A DNA stretch of 64,000 nt from Bacilli bacterium (GTDB lineage: Bacteria; Bacillota_I; Bacilli_A; RF39; UBA660): positions 1 to 64,000 of the forward strand of contig CAADWX010000001.1 of NCBI GenBank assembly GCA_900752905.1. The letters run 5' to 3'. The translations under genes were made by a program, and so were the position numbers. Within the stretch, counting starts at the first letter, position 1. Every line of letters begins with the position of its first letter. The notes under the pieces were generated by a model. The model worked only from the letters and a program-made list of their open reading frames with translations, did no database searches and was not told the origin of the DNA. Shown piece by piece: positions 25,491 to 34,944 of the stretch.

Positions 25491-28136
25491 TCACAAATTA
25501 AATTGTTTTAATTTATTCCTTTTAGCATTATTTTTAAATACTATATCTTCTGGCTTAATATGATTAATACTTAGATTTAACTCATGCTCTAATTTTTCAC
25601 ATTCTTTTAAATATTTTGATTTATCTTTAAGCTTTTGGTTATTAAAAATAATATCTGTAATTAATCGTTGATTAAAAATAAATAAATAATTAATGTCATT
25701 TATTAAATTTAAATTATATGTTCCATCAACTTCGAATGCTTTTGTAGAATAATTATATTCACCTACATTATTACTAATAATAGTGTATAACTTCTTAAAA
25801 TCAATTACATTCAACCTATTAAATATATTACTTAAATTATTCATATGATTTATATAATCATTTATATATTCTTTTCCACAATAAATAAATGGTAGTTTAT
25901 TTTCATCAATATAATTTATAAATTCTTCATTAAGTAATATTTCAATAGATTCATCAATTGTATAGCTTTCGAAATCTTTAATATTCTTAGAAGCTAGAAT
26001 TTTTTTGGATAATTGACTTAAGTTTTTCAATAAAGTATTATTTTCCTCATCTATGAAGATTTTACTTTTATAAATCTTAAAATCTGTAATACAATTACCT
26101 TTTTCAATATTAAATTCATATGTAATTGTAGGATTTTCTTCATTATATTTTAATGCTAATTTTCTTTTTATATTTTCACTAATTTTTTCATGTTCAATCA
26201 TGCAGTTATAAATTTTACTATCCACTGATGTATATGGTGCGACAATTTTACTTGTATCTATTACATGTATTTTAAGTTTTCTCTTATCACCATCTTGAGA
26301 TAATGAATAAGCATTAATTCCATTTAATGTGATACAGTCATCTAATACATTTACTCTATTGTCTTTTTTCAAACAATGTGTTCTATTATTTGATAATAAC
26401 TCAGTTTGCCATCTTAATTGTCTTTCATCAACTTTTCTAAATTTTAATTTCTTTTCATAATATAAATATTGACTTTTTAATTTTCTTACTTCTTTTTTTG
26501 CTAAGGTTTTTCTATCTTCTTTATATATTTCTTTATCTAGATAAAGTATAAAATCATCTAATATATAGTCAATTGTTACTTTATCTTCAAAATTCAACTT
26601 CAAATTACTATTGTTCATGAATAATAAATATACTTGTTTTAAATAATCTGGATTTATAAAACAACCATTTTTATCTTTTAACATTTCTTTATAATTATAG
26701 ATATATTCCTTTAATATATTTATAATTATATGTTCATTACTATGTTCTTTTACTCTAACATTTACTATTTCTGGCATATAATTAATTATTTTTTTTACAT
26801 ATGGATATCCATTTTCATCTTTTAAATAGTATTTTATGACATCACATCTATAATCATGTTCTGTACTTTTTGTATCTTCTTTATAATTTTTACAAATAAA
26901 ATCAAATACAATTCTCAATTCCTTTAATATAGAACGTTCCAATTCATTATCATCATTTTTATTTAACGAAAGTAATCTATATCTAATTGTATCTTTTATT
27001 GAATTTATCATAACAATATCTTTATCATCTTTAATTTCTTCATCAATTATTTTGTTAGATATATACTTTGATACATTAAGAATACTTATTGAATAGTCTT
27101 TAACATAATTCATAACTAAATACTTATATGCTGTTAAAATTTCTAATAAAGTATATCTGTCTAAACAATCATTATTTTTAATTTTATCAACTACTTCTAG
27201 CTCTTTTTTCGACAATTTTGAATTATTATTTATTTCATTGCTATTCTTTTTTGAAATATTTTTTCTCTTTTTATGTTCTATTTTTATAGCTTCATTAGAA
27301 TATTCCTCAATTTCTTTTACATATTTATAAATTTCTTTTGAAGTATTCTTTTCTAGTGTGGAATAAATATCTATACATTTACTTTTCAATAAATTTAATA
27401 GTTTTATTCTTTTATTTATATCTGTTTCATTTTCTAGTTTTTTTAATGTTTCTAATATATTCGTATTAATTTTCAAATCAATGGTTAATATTTGCTTTTC
27501 ATTTAGTTTCAATACAGGATAATAATATTTCTTTTTAACAATTATTTCTTTTTTACTTGCTTTAATTTTATCCTTTATTTCATACTCTATTTTTATCAAA
27601 TTATTTATATATCTATATATTCGTTCAAAAGTCTTATATTCAGATCCAAAATTTTCTTTTTTTATTTTGATATTTGCTTTTGAATATATTTGTTTTAATT
27701 GAATTAATATTAAAATCCTTTTATCTGTATCAAATTCATAATTTAACTTATCAAATAGAACATAAGTATTTCTATTAAGAATAACATCAATATTTTTAAT
27801 TTCTGTATCGTTAATTTTAAATAATAAATTTTTATTTTTTATTTTAATACTATGTTCTACCTCAATATAGTCTTTAATTTCTTTATATAAATCTATGTTT
27901 TCTTTAAATTTTTCTATTTCACTAATAGATTTAAATACTCTATTTGTTTTTAAATACTTTTCATATTGTTTTTTCAAATTACTTAGTTTTTCATACTTTG
28001 TAGTTGCACTATCTATTAGGGCATTTAAAAGTTTTATTTTATCATTATAATTTAATAGTTGTATTTTTTTTGATAAATACATTCTTTTTTTATTAATTGA
28101 ATTAATTTTTTCTATTTTTCTTACTATATTTTCCAT
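25491..28136 (-). CDS. Large protein with three N-terminal repeats and a divergent RNB (RNase II/R)-like region
   Basis: 881 aa, not firmly recognised. Three degenerate repeats of about 75 residues are visible near 29-102, 116-192 and 219-293; each has a KRIxLL-type helix and ends in a string such as IKIEH or IKIEY. Residues 590-700 resemble an RNB domain: DNRVNVLDD (592-600) for the Asp cluster, IHVIDTSKIVAPYTSVD (623-639) for the family's VHIADVS..V.PG..LD, and a later strand pair ITYEFNIEKG/CITDFKIYKS. One Asp of the usual four-Asp cluster appears to be Leu598 and spacing is one residue short, so activity is uncertain. It lies between dnaI and the thrS operon. Confidence 0.5.
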   Translation of the reverse strand: MENIVRKIEKINSINKKRMYLSKKIQLLNYNDKIKLLNALIDSATTKYEKLSNLKKQYEKYLKTNRVFKSISEIEKFKENIDLYKEIKDYIEVEHSIKIKNKNLLFKINDTEIKNIDVILNRNTYVLFDKLNYEFDTDKRILILIQLKQIYSKANIKIKKENFGSEYKTFERIYRYINNLIKIEYEIKDKIKASKKEIIVKKKYYYPVLKLNEKQILTIDLKINTNILETLKKLENETDINKRIKLLNLLKSKCIDIYSTLEKNTSKEIYKYVKEIEEYSNEAIKIEHKKRKNISKKNSNEINNNSKLSKKELEVVDKIKNNDCLDRYTLLEILTAYKYLVMNYVKDYSISILNVSKYISNKIIDEEIKDDKDIVMINSIKDTIRYRLLSLNKNDDNELERSILKELRIVFDFICKNYKEDTKSTEHDYRCDVIKYYLKDENGYPYVKKIINYMPEIVNVRVKEHSNEHIIINILKEYIYNYKEMLKDKNGCFINPDYLKQVYLLFMNNSNLKLNFEDKVTIDYILDDFILYLDKEIYKEDRKTLAKKEVRKLKSQYLYYEKKLKFRKVDERQLRWQTELLSNNRTHCLKKDNRVNVLDDCITLNGINAYSLSQDGDKRKLKIHVIDTSKIVAPYTSVDSKIYNCMIEHEKISENIKRKLALKYNEENPTITYEFNIEKGNCITDFKIYKSKIFIDEENNTLLKNLSQLSKKILASKNIKDFESYTIDESIEILLNEEFINYIDENKLPFIYCGKEYINDYINHMNNLSNIFNRLNVIDFKKLYTIISNNVGEYNYSTKAFEVDGTYNLNLINDINYLFIFNQRLITDIIFNNQKLKDKSKYLKECEKLEHELNLSINHIKPEDIVFKNNAKRNKLKQFNL

Positions 28137-28148
28137 AAAAGCCCAACC

Positions 28149-29072
28149 TTACTTCCTATAATTTTTTGTAACTAAATTAAATTCACTAGTTAACTGTCTT
28201 ACCCTCTCAATTATTCTTTTAGCTTTTATTTCTTCTATTCCATCTTTACTATTAGAAAGATGTTGTTCTAACATATTTATATCTAAATTAGATGTAAAAA
28301 ATGTTGGCAATTCATCTTGCATTCTATATTGAAGTATTGGTCCCAATACCTCATCTCTTTCCCATGAAGTATTTGCTTCAGCACCTATATCATCAATAAG
28401 TAAAATAGGTATCTTTTTTACTTTATTTAGTACAGTTATATATTCTTCTTTTCCAAATAAAGTTTTTAAATAAGATATATATTCAGGCCAATATACAATA
28501 GAACTTTTTATATTATTTTTAGCAAGTTCATTAAACACAGCAGAAACTAAATATGTTTTTCCACTTCCAAAGCTTCCACTTAAATATATTCCTTTTACCT
28601 TTTCACCATTTAAATACTTTTCTAGAAAATCCATAAGATAAGTTATAACAGGATATCTAGACGCATCTTTTTTGTATATATCCTTTATTCTAGCGTTTGC
28701 TATTTCCTTCGGTTCATTATATACATAAACATTATCTTTATATGAGTTTTCCTTTTCATATTTATTCTTAAATTTACAAGCCTTATATCCAAAAGAAAGT
28801 GATTTATCTTTTTTATTTGGTAAATAAGCATATCCACATATTTTATTTTTACATTCAATTAATCCCTTGCAATTTAAACAATGATCATATTCAATAGATG
28901 ATTCTTCCAACTCACTTGTATATTTAGATAATACTTCTATATTTAATTTCAATTTATCTACAAGGCGTTTAAATTTATCGTTACTATATGATTCATTAAA
29001 AGCTTTATATAATTCTGTTTCAAGATTCTTTTTTTTATTATATTTATCAATTGAATCAATTACATTTTTCAT
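28149..29072 (-). CDS. dnaI: Primosomal helicase loader DnaI
   Basis: 307 aa. The N-terminal domain carries a Cys-rich cluster (HCLNCKGLIECKNKICGY, about 64-81), matching the zinc site of DnaI. The AAA+ domain follows with Walker A SGSFGSGKTYL near residue 165, Walker B IPILLIDDIGAE, and an arginine-finger region ERVRQLTSEF. It loads the replicative helicase with DnaB. Order dnaB-dnaI-(gene)-thrS matches what I recall for B. subtilis. AGGTGA precedes the ATG. Confidence 0.92.
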   Translation of the reverse strand: MKNVIDSIDKYNKKKNLETELYKAFNESYSNDKFKRLVDKLKLNIEVLSKYTSELEESSIEYDHCLNCKGLIECKNKICGYAYLPNKKDKSLSFGYKACKFKNKYEKENSYKDNVYVYNEPKEIANARIKDIYKKDASRYPVITYLMDFLEKYLNGEKVKGIYLSGSFGSGKTYLVSAVFNELAKNNIKSSIVYWPEYISYLKTLFGKEEYITVLNKVKKIPILLIDDIGAEANTSWERDEVLGPILQYRMQDELPTFFTSNLDINMLEQHLSNSKDGIEEIKAKRIIERVRQLTSEFNLVTKNYRK

Positions 29073-29084
29073 ATTTCAATTCAC

Positions 29085-30362
29085 CTACTCAAATTTGCTT
29101 AGCATTTCTTCCATCTTTTTAATATCTTCAGCACTACCTTGCTTCATGTCATTTTCTTGCTTTGCCCATTCTGGAACACTCTCTAAAACTTTAACTTTCT
29201 TTGTTGTTTTAGTTTTATTTCTATTTTTATATTCTTGGTTTGCTAAAGCCATAGCATCTTCTACCGTTTCTATTTTACTTCTTGAAAACTGTGTCGCTAC
29301 AGCATCAACAAAATTTTTATTTAATTTATTATTGCTTATTTTAAGTACATAATCAATAATAACATTTACAACTCCAGGATTTAAATTCATATCATCAAGA
29401 AGATATTCTAATATATTTATTTCATGCTTAGTCGGTTTATCACCACCATGCTTATTACATATAAATTCATATGGGCTCATTGTTTCAAATTGATATATTA
29501 TTTTATCTTTTTTACTGTTCCCATATTCTTTTCTTAAACGTTCGGGTTGCTTTTTATATACAATTCCAACCACTTTATCAGGATTTTCAAACTTATAATA
29601 TTTTCTTGCATTTTCTTTTAAAAGTTCTTTACTTATTTTTTTATCTATAATTGAATTTTTAATCAATTCTAGCATTTCTGAATCATTATAATTATAAATA
29701 AATGACAATTTATATAAAAAATCTTTTATTTCATTTGTAACATATTTTGTATCTAGTAGTTCTTCGGGTATAAGACTTATTGTATTTTCTAAATTAAATG
29801 AAGATAATATTTTTAGTTTGTTCTTTTTATTTTCTCTTAAATCACCTAATATAGGTCTATAACTATCAAAATCAATACTCATAAATATATCATTAAATGA
29901 TGAAGTTATATCTTCATATTCATCTAAATTTATAGTTGGAATTTTAAAATAAGAAACTATTCTTTCAAACTCAGTTTCACCGACACTATTATATAAACTT
30001 ATATTTAAAACAGGATTATTCAAAAATTCATAAACAGATAAAGGAGAATACAATTCATATACATATTCATTTGTAATACCTCTTTTAACATATGTTTTTA
30101 AAAGTCCTATACCTTCTAACTTTTCTCTAGAATTTATAATTTCATCTAGATCCATTTGAGTATTATTTATAAGATGTAGATGTGTCCAATCAGATGAAGT
30201 TATATCATTTTGATCTAAATATGCCCAAAGGGAAAAATATAGACTAATTGATGATTGACCTATTATAGGCTGATATAGCATGAAAAGAATTTTTCTATCA
30301 CTATCATTTAAAATTGATTTATTTATAACAATAAATTTATCTGATGGTATAACTCTTTCCAT
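29085..30362 (-). CDS. dnaB: Helicase loading protein DnaB (DnaB/DnaD family)
   Basis: About 425 aa from ATG 30362; an in-frame GTG four codons earlier lies within the GTGGGTGAG ribosome site. It begins with a winged-helix region (ILFMLYQPIIGQSSISLYFSLW) typical of Gram-positive DnaB and has a C-terminal DnaD-like domain (YEFICNKHGGDKPTKHE, MNLNPGVVNVIIDYVL). With DnaI it loads helicase at the origin and restart sites. It is 12 nt from dnaI. Confidence 0.88.
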   Translation of the reverse strand: MERVIPSDKFIVINKSILNDSDRKILFMLYQPIIGQSSISLYFSLWAYLDQNDITSSDWTHLHLINNTQMDLDEIINSREKLEGIGLLKTYVKRGITNEYVYELYSPLSVYEFLNNPVLNISLYNSVGETEFERIVSYFKIPTINLDEYEDITSSFNDIFMSIDFDSYRPILGDLRENKKNKLKILSSFNLENTISLIPEELLDTKYVTNEIKDFLYKLSFIYNYNDSEMLELIKNSIIDKKISKELLKENARKYYKFENPDKVVGIVYKKQPERLRKEYGNSKKDKIIYQFETMSPYEFICNKHGGDKPTKHEINILEYLLDDMNLNPGVVNVIIDYVLKISNNKLNKNFVDAVATQFSRSKIETVEDAMALANQEYKNRNKTKTTKKVKVLESVPEWAKQENDMKQGSAEDIKKMEEMLSKFE

Positions 30363-30404
30363 AAACTCACCCACTAACTAAACATATTTTAACATAAAAA
30401 ATAA

Positions 30405-30436
30405 GAATTAAAAACAAGTTTTATAAAAAACTTGTT
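30405..30436 (-). terminator. Terminator after the RodA/FtsW gene
   Basis: A 10-bp stem (AACAAGTTTT 30413-30422 with AAAACTTGTT 30427-30436) and T-rich tail on the minus strand. Confidence 0.85.
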
Positions 30437-31591
30437 CTAAACCTTTATTTTTTGATTTTTATTTTCTATATGTATTCTCTGAATAACTGCTAAAGAACAG
30501 AAAAGAGAAAGAGTAAATGAACCTCCATAAGATAAAAATGGAAGTGGTACACCTGTTAAAGGAATAATACCAAATAATCCTCCTAAGTTAATGAATATAT
30601 GGCAGAAAATATATATAGACATACCAAATGCTATATATCTTCCTCTTATTGTCTTAGATGTACTAGATATTTTAAGTATTCTATATAAAACAATAATATA
30701 CAAAATTAATATTACACTTGAAAAAATAAACCCATATTCTTCTGCTATTATAGCAAATACTGAATCTGTATGAGCTTCTGGAATATAAGATTTTTGTGTA
30801 CTATTACCTATTCCTACTCCAAATAATCCTCCAGAATTAATAGCTATAAATCCATTACATATTTGATATCCACCACTTTCATATCTAGAACATGGATCAA
30901 AAAAATTAAATCTATTAAGTTGTTTTTCTGAAAATAATTTACCCGCATTAACAAAAATTATAAATATACCAACTACACCTAATATCAAAACAAGAAACAG
31001 AACTTTTAATTTATCACTTTTTAATATTGGACTTGCAAAAAACATAACAAAGAATATAACACATAAAATTATCATTGTACCCATATCTTTTTGTAAAAAA
31101 ACCATTAATGGGAAAAATAATCCTGCAAATAATATAATAGCTAACATACTATTATGATCTTTATTTGGATTTCTTAATCTAAAATAAAAAGCTTCAAATA
31201 AAACACTTAAAAAAATTATCATTGTTGGTTTAGCAAGTTCACTTGGTTGTAAATTGAAAAAGCCAAAATCAATCCAGTTCTGATTACCACTCCAATTTTG
31301 TCCTATGAATAAAACTGCTACATTCAAAATGCCAACTACAATAAATAAAACAAGTCCAAATACTCTATAATTTCTAGTTGGTTTCATAATTATATATATA
31401 CTTATAATAACACTACCAATAAGTATTGCAGCTTGTTTAAAAAAATAATTATAAAGTGACGTATTATACTTTAATACTGCTACTTGACTAGAAGCTGTTA
31501 CTATATTTAAAAGCCCAAAAACAAATAATATAACAGTACATATAAGTAATACTTTATCCATATCTTTAAGTGTATTTTTAAGTTTTTTCAT
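30437..31591 (-). CDS. SEDS glycosyltransferase, RodA/FtsW/SpoVE type
   Basis: 384 aa, about ten membrane helices. SEDS marks: LQPSELAKPTMIIFLS, FLQKDMGTMIIL, EYGFIFSS and LPFLSYGGS. These enzymes polymerise glycan strands from lipid II. A second SEDS gene (59907-60992) is beside mraY and is the better FtsW; this copy, near dnaB, could be RodA or SpoVE. An unusual segment FFDPCSRYESGGYQICNGF carries two cysteines on the extracellular side that may form a disulfide. Confidence 0.9.
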   Translation of the reverse strand: MKKLKNTLKDMDKVLLICTVILFVFGLLNIVTASSQVAVLKYNTSLYNYFFKQAAILIGSVIISIYIIMKPTRNYRVFGLVLFIVVGILNVAVLFIGQNWSGNQNWIDFGFFNLQPSELAKPTMIIFLSVLFEAFYFRLRNPNKDHNSMLAIILFAGLFFPLMVFLQKDMGTMIILCVIFFVMFFASPILKSDKLKVLFLVLILGVVGIFIIFVNAGKLFSEKQLNRFNFFDPCSRYESGGYQICNGFIAINSGGLFGVGIGNSTQKSYIPEAHTDSVFAIIAEEYGFIFSSVILILYIIVLYRILKISSTSKTIRGRYIAFGMSIYIFCHIFINLGGLFGIIPLTGVPLPFLSYGGSFTLSLFCSLAVIQRIHIENKNQKIKV

Positions 31592-31610
31592 ACTTTCACT
31601 CCTATTTTAT

Positions 31611-31639
31611 ATAATAACACACTATTAAATAACTCTCAA
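31611..31639 (-). promoter_or_regulatory. Promoter of the RodA/FtsW gene
   Basis: TTGAGA (31639-31634), 17 nt, TATTAT (31616-31611) on the minus strand, about 20 nt before the start. Confidence 0.6.
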
Positions 31640-31733
31640 GATAAAGTACATTTCTTTAAAATAATTTAGGCATATTCAATCACCTATTTTACATCTTTTG
31701 AGTAGACTATATTAGAAAAAGGAGGGGATTTTT

Positions 31734-31889
31734 TTGTACTACTACGGAGGATATCAAGGATACGGAAATGCTTGCTGTAATCAAGGAAATTACGGATACG
31801 GTACTGGATATGGAGCAGCTATAATCCTTGTTCTATTTATTTTACTTGTAATCATAATTGGTGCTGGAACATGGAATCGTAACAACTAA
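31734..31889 (+). CDS. YjcZ-like small glycine/tyrosine-rich membrane protein
   Basis: 51 aa, read from TTG 31734 with GGAGGGG 5-8 nt upstream. The first 27 residues are Gly/Tyr-rich (MYYYGGYQGYGN, YGYGTGYG) with two adjacent cysteines; a hydrophobic helix AAIILVLFILLVIIIGAG and a short tail follow. This composition is that of the YjcZ family of small sporulation-associated proteins in Bacilli. It is a single gene with its own terminator. The family's role is unclear. Confidence 0.75.
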   Translation: MYYYGGYQGYGNACCNQGNYGYGTGYGAAIILVLFILLVIIIGAGTWNRNN

Positions 31890-31892
31890 TTA

Positions 31893-31918
31893 AAAGCCCT
31901 ATTTTTATAGGGTTTTTA
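31893..31918 (+). terminator. Terminator of the YjcZ-like gene
   Basis: Stem CCCTAT (31897-31902) with ATAGGG (31907-31912), then TTTTT. Confidence 0.85.
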
Positions 31919-31947
31919 TTGTTTTTAAATTAAATTTGTGCTAAAAT
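31919..31947 (+). promoter_or_regulatory. Promoter of def
   Basis: TTGTTT (31919-31924), 17 nt, TAAAAT (31942-31947). The leader to the def start is only about 13 nt. Confidence 0.55.
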
Positions 31948-31966
31948 ATATTCACTGGTGATGTAT

Positions 31967-32515
31967 ATGTTTAAAAAATTAAAAATATTAGATGAGAAAA
32001 ATAAAATATTAAGAGAAATTTCTAAAGAAGTAACTGAACCACTTACTAAAGAAGAAAAGGAAACAATAAATCAAATAATACTTAATTTAAAATATAGTCA
32101 AATAGAAAATTTATCTAAAAAATATGATTTACGCCCTGGTATGGGTTTAGCCTTCCCTCAAATTGGAATTTTAAAACGTATTATAGTAATTGTCTATGAA
32201 TATGAAGAAGGAAAATTTGAAAACTATGTTGTAGTAAATCCAAAAATAGTTAGTAATTCAACAGAAATTATAGCTGCAGAAGCAGGAGAAGGATGTCTTA
32301 GTGTTAACAGAGAAGTTGATGGCCATGTACCAAGATATGCACGTGTTACTGTAGAAGGATTAGATACTGATGGAAATAAAATAACAATTCGAGCAAGAGA
32401 GGATTTATCTATAGCCTTTCAACATGAAATAGATCATTTAAATGGAATTCTATTTTATGATAGAATAGATAAAAATAAACCATTCTTTACAGATGATGAA
32501 ATAAGATTAATATAA
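31967..32515 (+). CDS. def: Peptide deformylase
   Basis: 182 aa from ATG 31967, with GGTGA 5 nt upstream; earlier GTG and ATG codons overlap that site. Motif 1 is GMGLAFPQIG (Phe where many have Ala), motif 2 EGCLSV with the metal Cys, motif 3 QHEIDHLNG with two metal His and the catalytic Glu. It removes the N-formyl group from nascent proteins. Length and insertions fit the long Gram-positive type 2 enzymes. Confidence 0.96.
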   Translation: MFKKLKILDEKNKILREISKEVTEPLTKEEKETINQIILNLKYSQIENLSKKYDLRPGMGLAFPQIGILKRIIVIVYEYEEGKFENYVVVNPKIVSNSTEIIAAEAGEGCLSVNREVDGHVPRYARVTVEGLDTDGNKITIRAREDLSIAFQHEIDHLNGILFYDRIDKNKPFFTDDEIRLI

Positions 32516-32517
32516 AG

Positions 32518-32544
32518 ATTTACCTTAGGGGGGTAAATTTTTTT
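32518..32544 (+). terminator. Terminator of def
   Basis: Stem ATTTACC (32518-32524) with GGTAAAT (32532-32538), then a T-run. Confidence 0.85.
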
Positions 32545-32551
32545 CTTTATG

Positions 32552-32560
32552 TGGTATAAT
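32552..32560 (+). promoter_or_regulatory. Extended -10 promoter before a small gene and ldh
   Basis: TGGTATAAT, a TG-N-TATAAT extended -10 at 32552-32560, without a clear -35, just before the 33-codon gene. Confidence 0.55.
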
Positions 32561-32575
32561 AAATTTGGTGATAAA

Positions 32576-32677
32576 ATGAAACAATATAAAAAGAATATTG
32601 CAAAAACTACATTTAAAGTTATCACATTAGTTGTAATAGCAGTAGTTTGTTGTATTTTAATTTACTATTATGCTTAA
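32576..32677 (+). CDS. 33-residue single-helix membrane peptide
   Basis: MKQYKKNIAKTT, then a hydrophobic helix (about residues 15-32) ending YYYA. GGTGAT lies 5 nt before the ATG. It is unrecognised. It sits between an extended -10 promoter and ldh (15 nt gap), so it is probably translated from the ldh transcript. Confidence 0.55.
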   Translation: MKQYKKNIAKTTFKVITLVVIAVVCCILIYYYA

Positions 32678-32692
32678 AAGGAGGTTTATTTT

Positions 32693-33604
32693 ATGAAAAA
32701 TAAAGTTGTAATAATAGGTTGTGGAAATGTTGGAATGAGTTATGCATATGCCCTTTTGAATCAAAGAACATATGTTAATGAACTTGTTTTAATTGATTTA
32801 AATAAAACAAGAATAGAAGGAGAAGCAATGGACTTAAATCATTGTCTTGCAGTAGGTCCTTCTAAAATAGATATAAAAGCTGGAGATTATTCTGATTGTA
32901 AAGATGCTACATTAATTGTAATTGCTGCTGGTGCAAATCAAGAACCTGGTGAAACAAGAATGGATTTAATATATAAAAATAGTAAAATATTTAAATCTAT
33001 TATAGATAATGTAATGTCTTCTGGATTTGATGGTATATTTTTAATTGCTACTAACCCACTTGATGTTATGACATATTTAACATTTAAATATTCAAAATTA
33101 CCTCACAATAGAGTAATTGGTTCTGGTACATGTCTTGATACAGCAAGACTTCGTTATTTAGTTGGAGAAAAACTAAATATTAATCCTAAAAACGTACATG
33201 GGTATGTTATTGGAGAACATGGTGATTCAGAATTTGTTCCATGGAGTAATGTTAATATAGGTCTTCAAAATATAACTGATTTTTTAAATAATCAAGAACT
33301 ATCTGAAATAGAAAAAGATGTTAGAAATGCTGCATATGAAATAATTAATAAAAAAGGTGCTACATTCTATGGAATTGGTATGTGTTTAGCTAGAATAACA
33401 AATGCTATATTAGGTGATGAAAATACAGTACTTGCTGTTTCAGCATATGATGAAGTAAATGATATATATATGGGAATACCTTCTATAATAAATAAATCAG
33501 GTATACAAAAAAGAATATATGTTAAATTAAATGAAGAAGAAACAAATAAATTACAAAACTCAGTTGATATAATTAAAGATGCAATTAAAAAGATAGAAAA
33601 TTAA
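32693..33604 (+). CDS. ldh: L-lactate dehydrogenase
   Basis: 303 aa. NAD-binding IGCGNVGMSYA at the start; the substrate loop reads AAGANQEPGETRMDL, with Gln where malate dehydrogenases have Arg, so lactate is the likely substrate. The catalytic His is in GEHGDSEF, and SGTCLDTARLR is the LDH signature. It reduces pyruvate with NADH, indicating fermentation. AAGGAGG precedes the ATG. Confidence 0.93.
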   Translation: MKNKVVIIGCGNVGMSYAYALLNQRTYVNELVLIDLNKTRIEGEAMDLNHCLAVGPSKIDIKAGDYSDCKDATLIVIAAGANQEPGETRMDLIYKNSKIFKSIIDNVMSSGFDGIFLIATNPLDVMTYLTFKYSKLPHNRVIGSGTCLDTARLRYLVGEKLNINPKNVHGYVIGEHGDSEFVPWSNVNIGLQNITDFLNNQELSEIEKDVRNAAYEIINKKGATFYGIGMCLARITNAILGDENTVLAVSAYDEVNDIYMGIPSIINKSGIQKRIYVKLNEEETNKLQNSVDIIKDAIKKIEN

Positions 33605-33617
33605 ATTCTATCTTTTT
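33587..33617. terminator. Bidirectional terminator between ldh and dacA
   Basis: Stem AAAAAGATAGAA (33587-33598) with TTCTATCTTTTT (33606-33617). It overlaps the end of both convergent genes. Confidence 0.85.
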
Positions 33618-34789
33618 CTTCTTTTTATTCTTCTTTTTTTCTTTTTATTCTTTATATAAATTATTAACATAAAAAATACAAATATAGAAATATAAATTAA
33701 ATAATAAGGAAATTTCTTTATTTCAGTATTTAAAACAACATCGTAAGTATATAATTCTTCTCCTTCATACATAACAGTTATAACGCCAAGTTTATCCCCT
33801 ACTTTTGATTTATAATCTATAACATCTAATCCATCATATTTATATTCTAAGTTATTTAAATCAATATTCTTTTTTACATATACTTTTATATTTTTATTAG
33901 AATATATATCTAATTTCTTAATTGTACTTTTTTTAACTTTTAAAGTTTTTAGTAATTGATTTTTACTTATTAAAGTTTTATATTCATAGTTCTCATCATA
34001 ATAATTATAAGTATCTAATGCATCTTCTAAATTATATGGGTAAGATCCATTTTTTGCTCCACAAGTTACAAGTAAATAATCAATATTACTTAAGGAAGCT
34101 ATACTAGCTAAACAAAGACCAGCTTTATTAGTTGTTCCTGTTTTAGAACCTAATATGTAACTTGCATCTTTATTTAAAACTTTTGCTTTGGCACTTAGTG
34201 TACTAGATAAAACAAGACCATTTGTTGTTGTATACTTTTTTGTAGTAAATATTTTTTTAAAATCTTTATTTTTTAATGCATATTTTAAAGTTTTAGCAAC
34301 ATCATCTACACTAGAATAATTCTCAACACTATCCATACCTATAGGATTATCAAAATGAGTATTTTTTAAATTTAACTCAACTGCTTTTTTATTCATTAAT
34401 TCAACAAAGTCATCAATACTACCAGATACATTATTAGCAATAGCTTGTACAGCATCTGCACCACTTGGTAAAATAATACCATATAATAAATCTTCATACG
34501 TTACCTTATCGCCAACATTAAATCCAGCTTTCGCATACCCTTCTAATCCTTTAAAATCAGATTGTTTAAGAGTAACATAATCATTTATATTATCTATATT
34601 TTCAATAGCTACAATAGATGTCATTATCTTAGTTAAACTAGCTATTTGAATCTTTTCATCCTTAGATTTTTCATATATTACGTTATCATCATTTAAATTA
34701 TAAAGAACTGCATTTTTTGAATTTATATCTAACGCAGAAACATTTATAAATGTTAAAAAAATAATTAAACCAAATACTATTTTTTTCAT
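33608..34789 (-). CDS. dacA: D-alanyl-D-alanine carboxypeptidase, membrane-anchored
   Basis: 393 aa. A signal peptide (residues 1-19, cleavage near SALD) is followed by a low-molecular-weight PBP fold: ASLTKIMT (SxxK), SGADAVQ (SxN position, SGA here) and KTGTTNKAG (KTG). It ends in a membrane helix and a Lys/Arg-rich tail. It trims the terminal D-Ala of stem peptides outside the cell. A second family member lies at 46259-47407. Confidence 0.9.
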   Translation of the reverse strand: MKKIVFGLIIFLTFINVSALDINSKNAVLYNLNDDNVIYEKSKDEKIQIASLTKIMTSIVAIENIDNINDYVTLKQSDFKGLEGYAKAGFNVGDKVTYEDLLYGIILPSGADAVQAIANNVSGSIDDFVELMNKKAVELNLKNTHFDNPIGMDSVENYSSVDDVAKTLKYALKNKDFKKIFTTKKYTTTNGLVLSSTLSAKAKVLNKDASYILGSKTGTTNKAGLCLASIASLSNIDYLLVTCGAKNGSYPYNLEDALDTYNYYDENYEYKTLISKNQLLKTLKVKKSTIKKLDIYSNKNIKVYVKKNIDLNNLEYKYDGLDVIDYKSKVGDKLGVITVMYEGEELYTYDVVLNTEIKKFPYYLIYISIFVFFMLIIYIKNKKKKRRIKRRKR

Positions 34790-34860
34790 ATCTTACCACC
34801 ATACATATTATAGTATAAAATAACAAAAAACTAAATAATAAAATAATTATCTGTGTAAAG

Positions 34861-34892
34861 TAAAAGATATTATCCTGTAATAATATCTTTTA
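34861..34892 (-). terminator. Dispersed terminator hairpin, copy a
   Basis: Stem AAAAGATATTAT (34862-34873), loop CCTGTA, ATAATATCTTTT (34880-34891). The same 30 bases recur at 42761 and 46251. On the minus strand one frame reads KDIITG then stop, the same as the end of the second DacF-type protein. Confidence 0.8.
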
Positions 34893-34944
34893 ATATTCTT
34901 TTTGTTTTATTTTTTTTATAATCTTCATATTTTTAATTCATAAT

